Source: Carpediemonas membranifera (lineage: Eukaryota; Fornicata). From it: 64,000 nucleotides of DNA. Made by a program: the position numbers and the translations under genes. Of this stretch, positions 31,801 to 40,979 are shown piece by piece (positions within the stretch are counted from its first letter, which is position 1; every line of letters starts with the position of its first letter). The stretch is from the NCBI GenBank assembly GCA_019828565.1, contig JAHDYR010000006.1, positions 310,001 to 374,000 of the forward strand. Direction: 5' to 3'. The notes beneath the pieces are model-generated. The model saw only the letters and a program-made list of their open reading frames with translations, was not told the origin of the DNA and ran no database searches.

Positions 31801-32761
31801 CCTGAAGCTCGGGGGTCGCCCGCGCCTGCTCGGCCTCACGCTTCAGCTTGCTGTTCTCGGCGAACATCTGCGAGACGCGCGACTGGAGAGCGCTCCTCTC
31901 GGCCTCGGTGTCTTCAAGTCGCGCCTGAAGCTCGGGGGTCGCCCGCGCCTGCTCGGCCTCACGCTTCAGCTTGCTGTTCTCGGCGAGCATCTGCGAGACG
32001 CGCGACTGGAGAGCGCTCCTCTCGGCCTCGGTGTCTTCAAGTCGCGCCTGAAGCTCGGGGGTCGCCCGCGCCTGCTCGGCCTCACGCTTCAGCTTGCTGT
32101 TCTCGGCGAACATCTGCGAGACGCGCGACTGGAGAGCGCTCCTCTCGGCCTCGGTGTCTTCAAGTCGCGCCTTCAGCGAATGCCTCTCGGCCTCGATGTC
32201 TTCAAGCCGCGCCTGAAGCTCGGGGGTCGCCCGCGCCTGCTCGGCCTCACGCTTCAGCTTGCTGTTCTCGGCGAGCATCTGCGAGACGCGCGACTGGAGA
32301 GCGCTCCTCTCGGCCTCGGTGTCTTCAAGTCGCGCCTGAAGCTCGGGGGTCGCCCGCGCCTGCTCGGCCTCACGCTTCAGCTTGCTGTTCTCGGCGAACA
32401 TCTGCGAGACGCGCGACTGGAGAGCGCTCCTCTCGGCCTCGGTGTCTTCAAGTCGCGCCTGAAGCTCGGGGGTCGCCCGCGCCTGCTCGGCCTCACGCTT
32501 CAGCTTGCTGTTCTCGGCGAGCATCTGCGAGACGCGCGACTGGAGAGCGCTCCTCTCGGTCTCAAGTACCTTATATGACCTCTTAACAGCATCCATGCTC
32601 TCTTTGTGTTTTTTCGCCTCATCATTGAGCAAATGGGCAAGAACTTGAAGCATTCTTTGCTCAACAACCTCTTGAGGGAGACAACAGACATGGCAATGCT
32701 CCAAACGTGGCTCAGCTTCAGTACCAAAGAATGCAAGGTGGAATTCACCCCATTCGACCAT
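28811..32761 (-). CDS. Coiled-coil protein made of 24 near-identical 41-residue repeats
   Basis: 1,316 residues. About 70 N-terminal residues (MVEWGEFHLAFFGTEAEPRLEHCHVCC...) precede 24 copies of a 41-residue unit whose core is ERSALQSRVSQM(L/F)AENSKLKREAEQA. Seven units are followed by a 14-residue spacer, ARLEDIEAERHSLK. About 160 C-terminal residues of more diverse coiled coil end in a basic tail (RESRRRR). Heptad spacing is continuous, so a long rod is expected: cytoskeletal, flagellar or a tether. Units differ at only a few positions (L or F at one site, K or Q at another), so the array was homogenised recently. No family is recognisable. The start at 32761 is the first Met in frame after non-coding-looking sequence. 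Confidence 0.75.
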   Translation of the reverse strand: MVEWGEFHLAFFGTEAEPRLEHCHVCCLPQEVVEQRMLQVLAHLLNDEAKKHKESMDAVKRSYKVLETERSALQSRVSQMLAENSKLKREAEQARATPELQARLEDTEAERSALQSRVSQMFAENSKLKREAEQARATPELQARLEDTEAERSALQSRVSQMLAENSKLKREAEQARATPELQARLEDIEAERHSLKARLEDTEAERSALQSRVSQMFAENSKLKREAEQARATPELQARLEDTEAERSALQSRVSQMLAENSKLKREAEQARATPELQARLEDTEAERSALQSRVSQMFAENSKLKREAEQARATPELQARLEDTEAERSALQSRVSQMLAENSKLKREAEQARATPELQARLEDIEAERHSLKARLEDTEAERSALQSRVSQMLAENSKLKREAEQARATPELQARLEDTEAERSALQSRVSQMFAENSKLKREAEQARATPELQARLEDTEAERSALQSRVSQMLAENSKLKREAEQARATPELQARLEDTEAERSALQSRVSQMLAENSKLKREAEQARATPELQARLEDIEAERHSLKARLEDTEAERSALQSRVSQMLAENSKLKREAEQARATPELQARLEDTEAERSALQSRVSQMLAENSKLKREAEQARATPELQARLEDIEAERHSLKARLEDTEAERSALQSRVSQMLAENSKLKREAEQARATPELQARLEDIEAERHSLKARLEDTEAERSALQSRVSQMFAENSKLKREAEQARATPELQARLEDTEAERSALQSRVSQMLAENSKLKREAEQARATPELQARLEDTEAERSALQSRVSQMLAENSKLKREAEQARATPELQARLEDTEAERSALQSRVSQMLAENSKLQREAEQARATPELQARLEDTEAERSALQSRVSQMLAENSKLKREAEQARATPELQARLEDTEAERSALQSRVSQMLAENSKLKREAEQARATPELQARLEDTEAERSALQSRVSQMLAENSKLKREAEQARATPELQARLEDIEAERHSLKARLEDTEAERSALQSRVSQMLAENSKLKREAEQARATPELQARLEDIEAERHSLKARLEDTEAERSALQSRVSQMLAENSKLKREAEQARATPELQARLEDTEAERSALQSRVSQMLAENSKLKREAEQARATPELLLRIQDLEGDLEARDEAFQACAVELAQERESYETQISELLDEIAQHRLQVQSSHSQPSVRDSGTMTQRTMVLSPTVRRSGRLDTADLRPSDLRRSRVEVESLKSTCLDLQRHAEELETSLMEQDTVLQRLYEHNEALKAEREEHLEELDRLRSRESNLSYAMEVIREQRESRRRR
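29333..32560 (-). repeat. In-gene minisatellite, 123-bp units with 42-bp spacers
   Basis: About 24 copies of a 123-bp unit, seven of them followed by a 42-bp spacer, nearly identical at nucleotide level including silent positions. Both lengths are multiples of three, so copy number can change without frameshift. The same property leaves opposite-strand frames open across the array; those are artefacts. Confidence 0.9.
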
Positions 32762-32922
32762 GTCGTTGTCTTCGACGCAGTTTTAGCTCTGAAGGGTCGT
32801 GCGCAATACTGCCCTGTCTCCCTCCTACTCACGTCTTAAGTCGGTAGGGAGACCGTCTTCTCAACAATAAAGAGCATGAGCAGAGCGGGGGGCCATGCCA
32901 GTTTAAAAAAATAAAAAGAACC

Positions 32923-34257
32923 CTATTCACCGTCACCATACTGCCAGTTGGCGAGTGCCTCGGCATCCTCCTTCGACACGGACGGCTTGACCCGATCCAG
33001 GGCCCGGAAGAAGTTCTCCGCCGACACGGGCGGCACGTTCACCTCAGAGCCCTCGAACGACATGATGTCCCGCTCCACTGCACCCTCGTCTGAAGGCGCG
33101 CAGGCCAGCCACTTGGTGCCCTCCGCCGTCTGTGTTGGCTTAAAGTGCGTTGTTGTCTGGAGCTGCCGGATGGGCTGGAACAGGGCATCCCGCACCACGA
33201 TGGAGATGTCGGAGCCTGAGTAGCCCTCGGAGTGGAGGGCGAGTTGGGTGAAGTCGTCGTCTGTGAGCGTGTTGGGCGTGTCACCAAGATGAACCTTGAA
33301 CATCTGTCTGCGAGCGGGCTCATCGGGCAATGGGATAAAGATGCGCTTCTCAAAGCGACGGCGGATGGCCGAGTCGAGTGAGTCGGGCAGGTTGGTGGCG
33401 GCCAGGACAAGCACTTGCCCCCCGTTCTTACCGACGCCCTGCATCTGGACGAGGAACTCCGTCTTGACCCGCTTGGACGACTCAGAGTCGTTGTCCGACC
33501 GGGCAGACGCGAGGGAGTCGAACTCGTCGATGAAAATGATGGCGCGCTCCTCCTGGCGGGCCATCTCAAACAGGGTGCGGACGAGCTTCTCCGACTGCCC
33601 CTGCCACTTCGACATGAGGTCAGACGCGGAGACGGAGAAGAATGTGCTGTCGCATGTGTTTGCTACGGCAGCGGCGATGTAGCTCTTCTGTGTTAGCGGC
33701 TGGACTGGGACAAACACCGGTACCGGGCGGCCCGTAGAGGAGGATGCCCTTCCACGGGGTCCGCTTGCCCTGGAACAGGTGGGCGAACTGCTGAGGGAAG
33801 ATGACAGCCTCCTTAAGAGCCGCCTTCGCCTTCTCAAGGCCAGCGACGTCGTCCCACTTCACGTCGGGTTTCGTCTTCACGATGGCGCCCTCAATAGCGC
33901 TGTCGAGCTCCGCCTTCTCCTTGGCCTCCTTGGAGCTCTTCTTGTTACCAGTGCCAGACGGCTGGGCCTCGGCTTGAACGGGAGCGGGGGCCGCCTGACC
34001 CTTGAGCAGCTTCGAAAGGGTCTCAGCGCGGTCCATGTAGCCGTTGGCGAAGGACCGCATCTGCTGTGTGCGGATAGTGTTCTTGTCGTACTTGAACCCC
34101 ATCATGAAGTACTGGATTGCTGTCTTGTATTGGTCGAAAGCCTCCTGAAACTTCTGCTGGTCATCGAACTCACGAGCTCGCTTACCATATTCACTTGCTT
34201 TGGTGTAGAAACTGAATAAGATGGTATAATAGGGACAAACGAGCCTGCATCTGCCAT
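32923..34257 (-). CDS. VPS4: Vacuolar protein sorting 4, ESCRT-III disassembly AAA ATPase
   Basis: Three exons (34241-34257, 33716-34211, 32923-33687) give 425 residues. The N-terminal MIT domain reads ASEYGKRAREFDDQQKFQEAFDQYKTAIQYF, then a linker with KSSKEAKEKAELDSAI. The AAA cassette has Walker A GPPGTG|KS (split by an intron), pore loop KWQGQSEK, Walker B IIFIDEFDSL, SRH NLPDSLDSAIRRRFEKR, and the VPS4 beta domain and C-terminal helix (PVSAENFFRALDRVKPSVSKEDAEALANW). It removes ESCRT-III polymers from membranes; the CHMP7-like protein nearby is a plausible client. The first exon is only 17 nt, coding for MADAG and two bases of the next codon. Divergent from Gbeta. Confidence 0.95.
33688..33715 (-). 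other. 28-nt intron 2 of VPS4, inside the P-loop codons
   Basis: Coding-strand ends GTTTGT...GCTAACACAG. Phase 0, between the last Gly and the Lys of GPPGTGKS. The same position carries an intron in the D2 domain of CDC48 (51097-51128). Confidence 0.9.
34212..34240 (-). other. 29-nt intron 1 of VPS4
   Basis: Coding-strand ends GTTTGT...TTATTCAG. Joins MADAGS to FYTKASEYGK and restores a complete MIT domain. Confidence 0.85.
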
Positions 34258-34595
34258 TTCGTTTCCACGTTTGTTATGGAGATGCAACCCTGACCCATCA
34301 TCCTCAAACCACGTAAAGACTGTCACAAGTGTCAGCGGGCATGGAATGGGCTTGTTGTGGTCTGCCCAAGAGTCAATTATTCATCACATTGATGTTTCGG
34401 GCGACATGACGATGTTGCTGCGTTTCCTCGACAGTGCGGGTGCAACACCTCATTAGCTTTGACGGCCAACACCACGAAGAACTCATTCTCACTGATGCCA
34501 AATTAATAGTCGAGTCTTGAGTCGTCGGAGTTGTCGCCATAATTTAGTGAGATATTTAAGGATAGGCGGAACATCACCACATCTTGCCCTGTAGC
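34258..34595. promoter_or_regulatory. Divergent promoter region of VPS4 and Gbeta
   Basis: 338 bp between two divergent starts. ATATTTAAGGATA near 34550 is A/T-rich and about 45 nt before the Gbeta ATG. No other element is recognisable. Confidence 0.4.
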
Positions 34596-35646
34596 ATGAC
34601 TGATCGCCTCGCATCAGCTAGAAAAGAGGCTTTGGAGCTAAAGAGGCAAATAGAAGTAACTAGGGAGAAGAAGAATGATACAACACGTTCGTTCTTTCCA
34701 TGCTTTTGACACAGTTATCGATGCAGCGTCCCACGTCCCACCACTTGCTCGTTTACAGATGAAATGTGTTCGTAAGATGCCTGGCCATCTTTCTAAGGTG
34801 CTTTCGTTGCATTGGGCCGCAGATAGTAGGCACTTGCTCTCGGCCTCACAGGATGGCAAGCTTCTCATTTGGCACGCCGTTTCTGGGAACAAGGTGGCGA
34901 TTATACCCCTGAAGAGTGCATGGGTCATGACTTGCGCGTACTCTCCGAATGGTAACCTTGTGGCAAGTGGTGGGCTCGACAACATTGTTTCTGTGTTTCC
35001 CGTGAAGACTCGCGATCGCCCGATCCTGCCCTGCCGTGAGCTTGCATCACACACTGGTTATATTTCCTGCATTAGATTTGTTAGTGATCGCCAGCTGTTG
35101 TCCTCGTCGGCCGATCAGAGCATCATTCTCTGGGACCTCGAGACCCGAAAGAAGGTTCAGTCATTTCAAGAGCATACCGAGGACGTAATGTCAGTGTCGA
35201 TGGCCCCTGATAACTCCACTTTCGTGTCTGGCGGCCTCGATAAGGTGGCGCGCATCTGGGACCTCCGGACTGGCCGCTCCGTGCAGCATTTCCCCGGCCA
35301 CGAGCTCGACATCAACGCCGTTCAGTTCTTCCCCAGTGGACTCGCATTTGGCACCGCCAGCGACGACTCTACCTGCCGTATATTTGATATTCGCGCCGAT
35401 CGTGAGCTGGTGCAATTTAAGGACAAGAAGGTCAACGCGCCCGCCACGAGCCTATCGTTCAGCAGATCCGGTCGTGTCCTCTTTGCCGCGTATGACGACT
35501 TCCGCTGCATCGCCTGGGATACTCTCAAGGCCCGTCGCGTGGCCGAGTTCGAGTCCGGCACCCGTGTGAGCCAGCTGCAGGTCAGCCCCGACGGGAACGG
35601 TCTCGCCACCGCTAGCTGGGACACCACTGTCAAGGTGTGGGTGTAA
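34596..35646 (+). CDS. Heterotrimeric G-protein beta subunit
   Basis: Two exons (34596-34686, 34715-35646) give 340 residues, the exact length of animal Gbeta1. The N-terminal helix (MTDRLASARKEALELKRQIEV) would form the coiled coil with Ggamma. Seven WD40 blades follow, with Gbeta-specific stretches: GHLSKV, WVMTCAYSPNGN, ASGGLDNI, RELASHTGYISC, HTEDVMSVSMAPD, GHELDINAVQFFPSG, SDDSTCRIFDIRAD, GRVLFAAYDDFRC and a last strand DTTVKVWV. The protein binds GDP-Galpha and signals to effectors at the plasma membrane. The intron is needed: the first exon alone stops in the helix, and the second exon alone lacks the Ggamma-binding region. Confidence 0.95.
34687..34714 (+). other. 28-nt intron of the Gbeta gene
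   Basis: GTTCGT...TTTGACACAG. Its removal joins KKNDTT to LIDAASHVPP and gives the canonical 340-residue length. Confidence 0.88.
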
Positions 35647-35881
35647 TCACTGTAAATATGCGATTTATGAAAAGAACCCTTTGGGCTGAGCAGGCTCTGG
35701 GGTCTGGGGGCGAACCTGAACAAGGAGACCTGCATCGCTTGCGAAACGGCCGTAATTCGGCCGTAATTCGGTTCTCACGGCCTTCTATGAGGCGAATCGT
35801 TCCTGGCAGGACACTATTTACATGATTTTGGCCCGACATGTATTTCTTGCTCCAGCAAGCCAAGAGGACTGAAACCACGTC

Positions 35882-38800
35882 ATGGATTACGCCACAGACG
35901 TGGATAGGATCTTCCTGCCGAACATGGAGTTTGATATGGCCGTTCCGCATCCCATCGGCATTGAACTGCTCCTTTCCCTTCCTCCCAACGTGCTGCACAA
36001 GCTATTCCAGCGCTACATCGATCGCGCGGACCTTTTGTTCGGTGAGTTGCAACAATCGTTTGATTTTGAGCTCCGCCTGTCCTTCTTCTTCATCGACCGG
36101 AGCATGCTATACATCCTCAGCAAGGGAAGTTATACGGTCCCCGGCGAGGCCATTACGAAGCTCATGGAGCTGAACTGGAGAGTATTCCTGTCAAACGGGG
36201 GCCCTTTACGCGTCAAACACGTCGACAACCACACGAAGGCAACCCGCACGCCGTACCCGAAGTTCGACTCCAAGGGGGTCAACGAGGTGACCATCCGCCA
36301 GCCCATGCCGGACCCGTTCATAGCCGTGGCCGCCCCCTACACCGGGCTGACCCGATTGACTGTGGATTGGACGATGTGGGATCCTGCGGACATGCCCCAC
36401 GCCCCGCTGGATCTGTCCAAGCTCCCCTTCTACATCGAGGAGGTCGTGTTGAATGGATTGGAGTACACCGTAAGCTCAGAGTTCATCCGTCCGTCGCTCC
36501 GTGTCCTCAGCATCGGCACGAAGACCATGTTCATCCCGTCCTCCCACCCCAATAAGAAGGTCGACGCCTCCAGGGCCCCCATACTCATCGCACCATCCCT
36601 GCACACTCTCAGCGTCAAGTCGATGCACTCCGCGGTCGACTTTTTCATCCACTGCATCGACTACGCCCCGGATTCCTTCATGAAGGTCCTCGAGCTCGCC
36701 GGGATGCGGGACACGGGCTATACCATCAACCTCAACAGGGTCCCCGACAGCGTCGAGAGCCTCTCTCTCTCAGACCTGAACATCGCACTCACCGCAACCA
36801 AGATATTTAAGAACCTGAAGAAATTTAAGCTGACCCGCGTGGAGTTGTGTGCTATCCCCGAAAGACCTATCCAGCTCACACGCGGGACAGGCTGGATCGA
36901 CGACAAGAACGTGGCGAGTCTCCAGATGCCCAACCTAGAGAGCCTGACCCTCGTCCAGGGCGGCGCCATGACCATCAACGCTTTGGTGGGCTCAGAGTTC
37001 ATCTACCAGCACCCCCTGAAGCATCTGACGGTCTGCATGGACCGGCTCCAGTCGGGCTCGAAGGACGCCGACATCGAGGCGGGACTACTGCCCAGGTCGC
37101 TGACGAGGCTCAGTGTGACGTACTGCTCCGTCGTCGTCAGGGAGGAGACGGTCCTCCCGAATATCCACACCGCCTGGCTCAAGGCCGTCCTCATCAAGGA
37201 CAAGTCCGGCCCGAAGAGCACGGGCTGCCTCGTGCTGCCCCGTGCGAACGCCCTGGTGCTCTCGAAGATCCCCCCGTCGTCGCTCAAGCACGTGCGGTAC
37301 CCCAGCGCCATCCCCACTGTGGCCAGGGTCGAGGACAGGACCACGCTGCTCTCTGCATCCGTCGTCCGCTGCTCGAGCCCACAGCTGCAGTACACGCCGC
37401 ATGCCTTTGAGAACCTTTCCCACCTCAATATGATGGCCGAGTTTCCAATGCCATCTGGTACCACCCAGACTGTGTTCCCGCGCCTCACCTCGCTCGTGGT
37501 CGGGCCCAGGGCCTGCAGCTCGTTCTTCCCGCCAGACAAGGGCGGCCGGTTTGCTGCCAAGGCGCCCATCCTTGACTCTATCCAAGTCGAGGGCACCGGT
37601 GCCATGCAGGACTCCGTGATCGACGTCTCCTCGCTGCCCCAGTCCCTCAGCAGGCTGGAGGTCGAGACGGTCAACCTCTCGGGCGGCACAGTGACCCTGC
37701 CCCGCATCTTTGCCGCGAGAGTGACAGAGTGCTTTGTTGACTGGGCGTCGGTCGTGCCATGCCTCCCAGCCCTGAGCAACATGACGATCTCTCTCCCTGA
37801 GTGGACCAGCAGGGACAACGGCAATTATCATGACGTATCAGAGGCCTTCAGTGGGCTCCCGCTCTCCTGCCTGGACATCCGGGCCGTGGAGGGGTCGTGG
37901 CCCCTGCTCCCCCTCACCTACCTCCCCCGCACACTCAAGTGGCTCTTGTGCAGAGACATCACACTCGTAGCGGGTGTGCAGTTTAAGGACCTCACCACGC
38001 TCAACCTCTTGAATTGCCAGCTCAACACGGACGAACACATGCTAGACCTGGCCTGCCCCAGCCTCCGCGACGTGACAATCGCTGACTACGCCTCAAACGC
38101 ATGCAGGCTTCTGTTCCCTAAGTCACCCTTCGTCAAGGCCGCGCCCAAGCTCAAGCATGTCACCGTATACGCCGGCTCCTCATGCGCCCTGCTCGGCCGT
38201 AGACTGCGGCCGACTCTGGACTTGGCAGGATTGCCCTCGACCATCACGACTCTCCGAACAATTGGCGCGACCGTTCTATCGAGTGACAAGACGGTCAACC
38301 TACCCAATCTGACACGCTGGCAGACGGTCGACACTGTCTTTGCCTCCAAGCGCGGCCTTTCCTTTGCCTACGGCTCCCTCGTGATGGCCGCGCCGCAGTT
38401 TAACCGCCTCGTCGCCCAAGACTTCGAGGGGTCCAACTTTTGCAACACTTTCCGGTCCATGCCAAGCTTGCAGCGGTCCCCTCTCACCGCCTGGCCGCTG
38501 ACCGAGCTCTCGCTGGGCTCCAGGAGCAAGTTCTCGCACGTCGAGGTCGACCCGAACTCGCTCCCTCGCACGATTGTCACACTGAATCTATCGAATCTGA
38601 TTCTGCACTGCACGGTCGAGACCGACTTCCCCACCCTTGTTCGCGCGTCCTTCAGCAGCGTTGTCTTCAAGCCCGGGCCTGATGGCCGCAAGGCAATGAA
38701 GATGCCAAAGCTGCGTGATCTTGAGATCTGGGACGGTGATGGCGGGACGATGGCGAAGGAGGTCTTCAACAAGGGGCCGTGGACGCTCATTGACGGGGCC

Positions 38801-39106
38801 GCAGGTGTTTGGTCACTGACGCTTCAATCCAACATGGACTTTTCATCGCTATGGATTCCCAAGAACGTCACTCATCTGCACCTTGAAGACATCAAGTTCA
38901 TCGGCGAGCTTGAGGGCAAGATGAAGAGAGATCTTCCGTATCTGCTGACCGCTAGTGGAGTGCGAATCACCGTACGACACCAGCTTGCCAGTGTTTGCCG
39001 TGTGCCTTCGACTGCAATTGTGGCCGGGCTTCACACCAGGGTTGAGGACATGAACCCTAACCTCATGAACTCAGCCTCAATGTCACAATGCAGCCTGTTG
39101 TGGTGA
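35882..39106 (+). CDS. Large leucine-rich-repeat-like protein of unknown function
   Basis: 1,074 residues without signal peptide. After a helical N-terminus (PIGIELLLSLPPNVLHKLFQRYIDRADLLF) that is faintly F-box-like, irregular repeats follow, with a period of roughly 40-50 residues: LP-x-(S/T)-(L/I)-x2-L-x4-x-(N/V)-L, for example LPQSLSRLEVETVNLSG, LPRTLKWLLCRDITL, LPSTITTLRTIGATVL and LPRTIVTLNLSNLIL. This resembles the FNIP or BspA types of LRR seen in protists. I infer a protein-interaction scaffold. No catalytic motif is visible. The frame is intact from ATG to stop with strong codon bias, and no intron is required. Confidence 0.65.
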   Translation: MDYATDVDRIFLPNMEFDMAVPHPIGIELLLSLPPNVLHKLFQRYIDRADLLFGELQQSFDFELRLSFFFIDRSMLYILSKGSYTVPGEAITKLMELNWRVFLSNGGPLRVKHVDNHTKATRTPYPKFDSKGVNEVTIRQPMPDPFIAVAAPYTGLTRLTVDWTMWDPADMPHAPLDLSKLPFYIEEVVLNGLEYTVSSEFIRPSLRVLSIGTKTMFIPSSHPNKKVDASRAPILIAPSLHTLSVKSMHSAVDFFIHCIDYAPDSFMKVLELAGMRDTGYTINLNRVPDSVESLSLSDLNIALTATKIFKNLKKFKLTRVELCAIPERPIQLTRGTGWIDDKNVASLQMPNLESLTLVQGGAMTINALVGSEFIYQHPLKHLTVCMDRLQSGSKDADIEAGLLPRSLTRLSVTYCSVVVREETVLPNIHTAWLKAVLIKDKSGPKSTGCLVLPRANALVLSKIPPSSLKHVRYPSAIPTVARVEDRTTLLSASVVRCSSPQLQYTPHAFENLSHLNMMAEFPMPSGTTQTVFPRLTSLVVGPRACSSFFPPDKGGRFAAKAPILDSIQVEGTGAMQDSVIDVSSLPQSLSRLEVETVNLSGGTVTLPRIFAARVTECFVDWASVVPCLPALSNMTISLPEWTSRDNGNYHDVSEAFSGLPLSCLDIRAVEGSWPLLPLTYLPRTLKWLLCRDITLVAGVQFKDLTTLNLLNCQLNTDEHMLDLACPSLRDVTIADYASNACRLLFPKSPFVKAAPKLKHVTVYAGSSCALLGRRLRPTLDLAGLPSTITTLRTIGATVLSSDKTVNLPNLTRWQTVDTVFASKRGLSFAYGSLVMAAPQFNRLVAQDFEGSNFCNTFRSMPSLQRSPLTAWPLTELSLGSRSKFSHVEVDPNSLPRTIVTLNLSNLILHCTVETDFPTLVRASFSSVVFKPGPDGRKAMKMPKLRDLEIWDGDGGTMAKEVFNKGPWTLIDGAAGVWSLTLQSNMDFSSLWIPKNVTHLHLEDIKFIGELEGKMKRDLPYLLTASGVRITVRHQLASVCRVPSTAIVAGLHTRVEDMNPNLMNSASMSQCSLLW

Positions 39107-39215
39107 GGGGTGTCAATGATAAACTCAAGCGCCAGTTCCGTGACGCCAAGCTTGCAACCCCCCAGGTCTACCAAATTTGAATGGCACCTACGATAACTCG
39201 CCCCCCGCTAGGGTA

Positions 39216-40946
39216 GGGCTGCGCAATGAATGGTGCAAGAAGAGGCTGTCGACCTGACTGAGGGCGACACCAAGGAGGAGGTGAGGTGGATGCTCACGGA
39301 CATACACGCCAGGAGAGTACACCAGGAGACTGTGGACTACGTCGCGAACAAGGAAATCGTTCTCTTTTTTCCCGACTTTTTTTCACAACACCATTTTTTC
39401 TTTCAGCCTTTTTTTCGCTCACAAAGCGCCATCAGATCTACATGCATCTGTTGTGATGAATCCGTGCACAATGTTATATCTACTGCCTCGATCTTATATT
39501 CGTTCTCTTTCTTTCGTTTCACTTCACGTGCCGAACTAAAAACAACATCGCGCCAACGGGACCTGGAGCGGCACAAGATAAGACCGCCACCATCTAATGA
39601 TGTCAAAATCCTAGCGTGCGCCACGGCGTCTTCGGACCCGTGGTATTGCATTGGCCTCTGGCCCAATACCACTTGCAGCACACCGGGACATCCGCGCCAC
39701 TTTGTACGGCGCGGAACCCGGCTTCTAGCTAGGAGCGCGCGGGCGGTGTGAGACTGCCGCGCAACATCAGATGGGCCAAGGACAGTGAGCCTAGATGATA
39801 CACTTGGACGCCCCAGCAGCTGCTGGCGGTCGGCGAGTGTAAGCGGGAGGGCAGCCCGCGGCGTGGAGCCCACATTGGAGTCATACCCATGGGGGGTCAT
39901 TTTCGTCCGAACTGTACGAATTTCCAGATTTGCCATGCTGCATGGCTCATTGGGCCCGATTGTGGATCGCCTTGAACTTGTTGCACCCCCGTGCTCGTCA
40001 ATCTTCGTGCCGCCCTCGGTAAGGTAAGGTAAGGTGGTACTCATCAACGGCTGGGGCACGAACATCCCCAACCACTCCCCGCTGGACGTCATCGATGCCG
40101 TCAGACGCAGGGTCTCCATGGCAACGCGCGAGGAGGCCGGGCTGCCTGGCCTCGCCCCCTGGTACGTCGGGTGGACTGGCACCATCGCGGTCAAGGATAA
40201 CGTCGCAGACGGGGAGCCGCTGACGTACGAGCACACCGGTCGGGTCGATGTGGTCGACCCCGACGACCTGCCTTTCGTTAGCTTACGACACCATGTGCCT
40301 CGAGATCAGCGAGCTGCCCGTTGGGGCCTGGACCGAGCACTACAAGGAGCTGCTCGAGCAGTTCCTACAGGGCGTCTATATCAGACGGAAGTCGGCGAAG
40401 GGCGCCTGGCAGCTCGACATCCCCAAGCGTGAGGACAAGATCTCTGCCGTCACCGCATCGGCCAAGAAGAAGTCCCCAGCCCGCGCGAAGGCAGTAAGAA
40501 GGACGAGAAGTTCGACGAGACAGTCAACTACGAGAACAACAAGGCGTTTAAGCTTGCCGACCCAGCACCACGGGCTGAACACGGTGCGGTTCAGGGTGTC
40601 GGTGACCAAGCACATGTACGATGTTGTGCGGCAGACCATTGGCTGGCCCAAGCTGCTGAAGATGAGCGGGTCGATCAGCAAGACCAACATGTTCGACCGC
40701 CACAACCGCATCGTGGAGTGCAAGCGGACGGATGAGATCATCGAGCAGCACTACCAGGTCCGCAGCGAGATGTACCAGCGCCGCATGGACCTCCTGCTGC
40801 TCACACTGCGGCGCCAGTTCCTCACACAGAACACGAAGGCCGCCTTCATCGACCTCGTCAACGCCAAGGAGCTTGACATATTTAGGTCCGAGGCCGAGCT
40901 CATCCAAGAGCTGTGGGGCCGCCAGGTGCTGCCCGACACAGATTAA
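39216..40946 (+). pseudogene. Decayed fragment of DNA topoisomerase II
   Basis: Two pieces in order match eukaryotic TOP2. The first (39216-39375) has RNEW...TVDYVANKEIVLF, like the family's RK-x-WL...YSDFVNKELILFS, with a frame change near 39240. The second (40030-40946) starts at VLINGWGTNIPNHSPLDVIDAVRR (family: LINGAEGIGTGW-x-T-x-IPNYNP), lacking about six residues, and runs through PWYVGWTGTI, ISELPVGAWTEHYKELLE, TVRFRVSV, ISKTNMFD and the helical VRSEMYQRRMDLLLL to a stop. Frame changes occur near 40280 and in 40490-40590. About 650 bp between the pieces has no TOP2 similarity and replaces the catalytic-tyrosine region. The ATPase and TOPRIM parts are absent. I read it as a dead copy. 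Confidence 0.75.
40018..40035 (+). repeat. (GGTAA)n microsatellite at the TOP2 relic junction
   Basis: GGTAAGGTAAGGTAAGGT directly precedes the second TOP2 piece. The same array marks the break in the Sec15 relic at 53333. Confidence 0.85.
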
Positions 40947-40979
40947 ATATTCGCTTAAATTGTCGGCTAAACAAACGGA

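Noticed and set aside
29333-32560. CRISPR-like array
   Set aside because: Units are contiguous coding repeats with no unique spacers.
29245-32586. Two + strand frames of about 1,100 codons over the coiled-coil repeats
   Set aside because: They exist only because the 123-bp and 42-bp units are multiples of three without stops on the other strand; composition is a Cys/Arg/Pro or Leu/Arg shadow of the coiled-coil gene.
40018-40035. Chromosome end (telomere) at the GGTAA array
   Set aside because: Only three to four units, with gene sequence on both sides; treated as internal repeat.
39403-40236. 277-codon minus-strand frame across the TOP2 relic
   Set aside because: It overlaps a clear TOP2 segment on the + strand and shows no domain; kept only as a possible source of the unexplained 39376-40017 insert.
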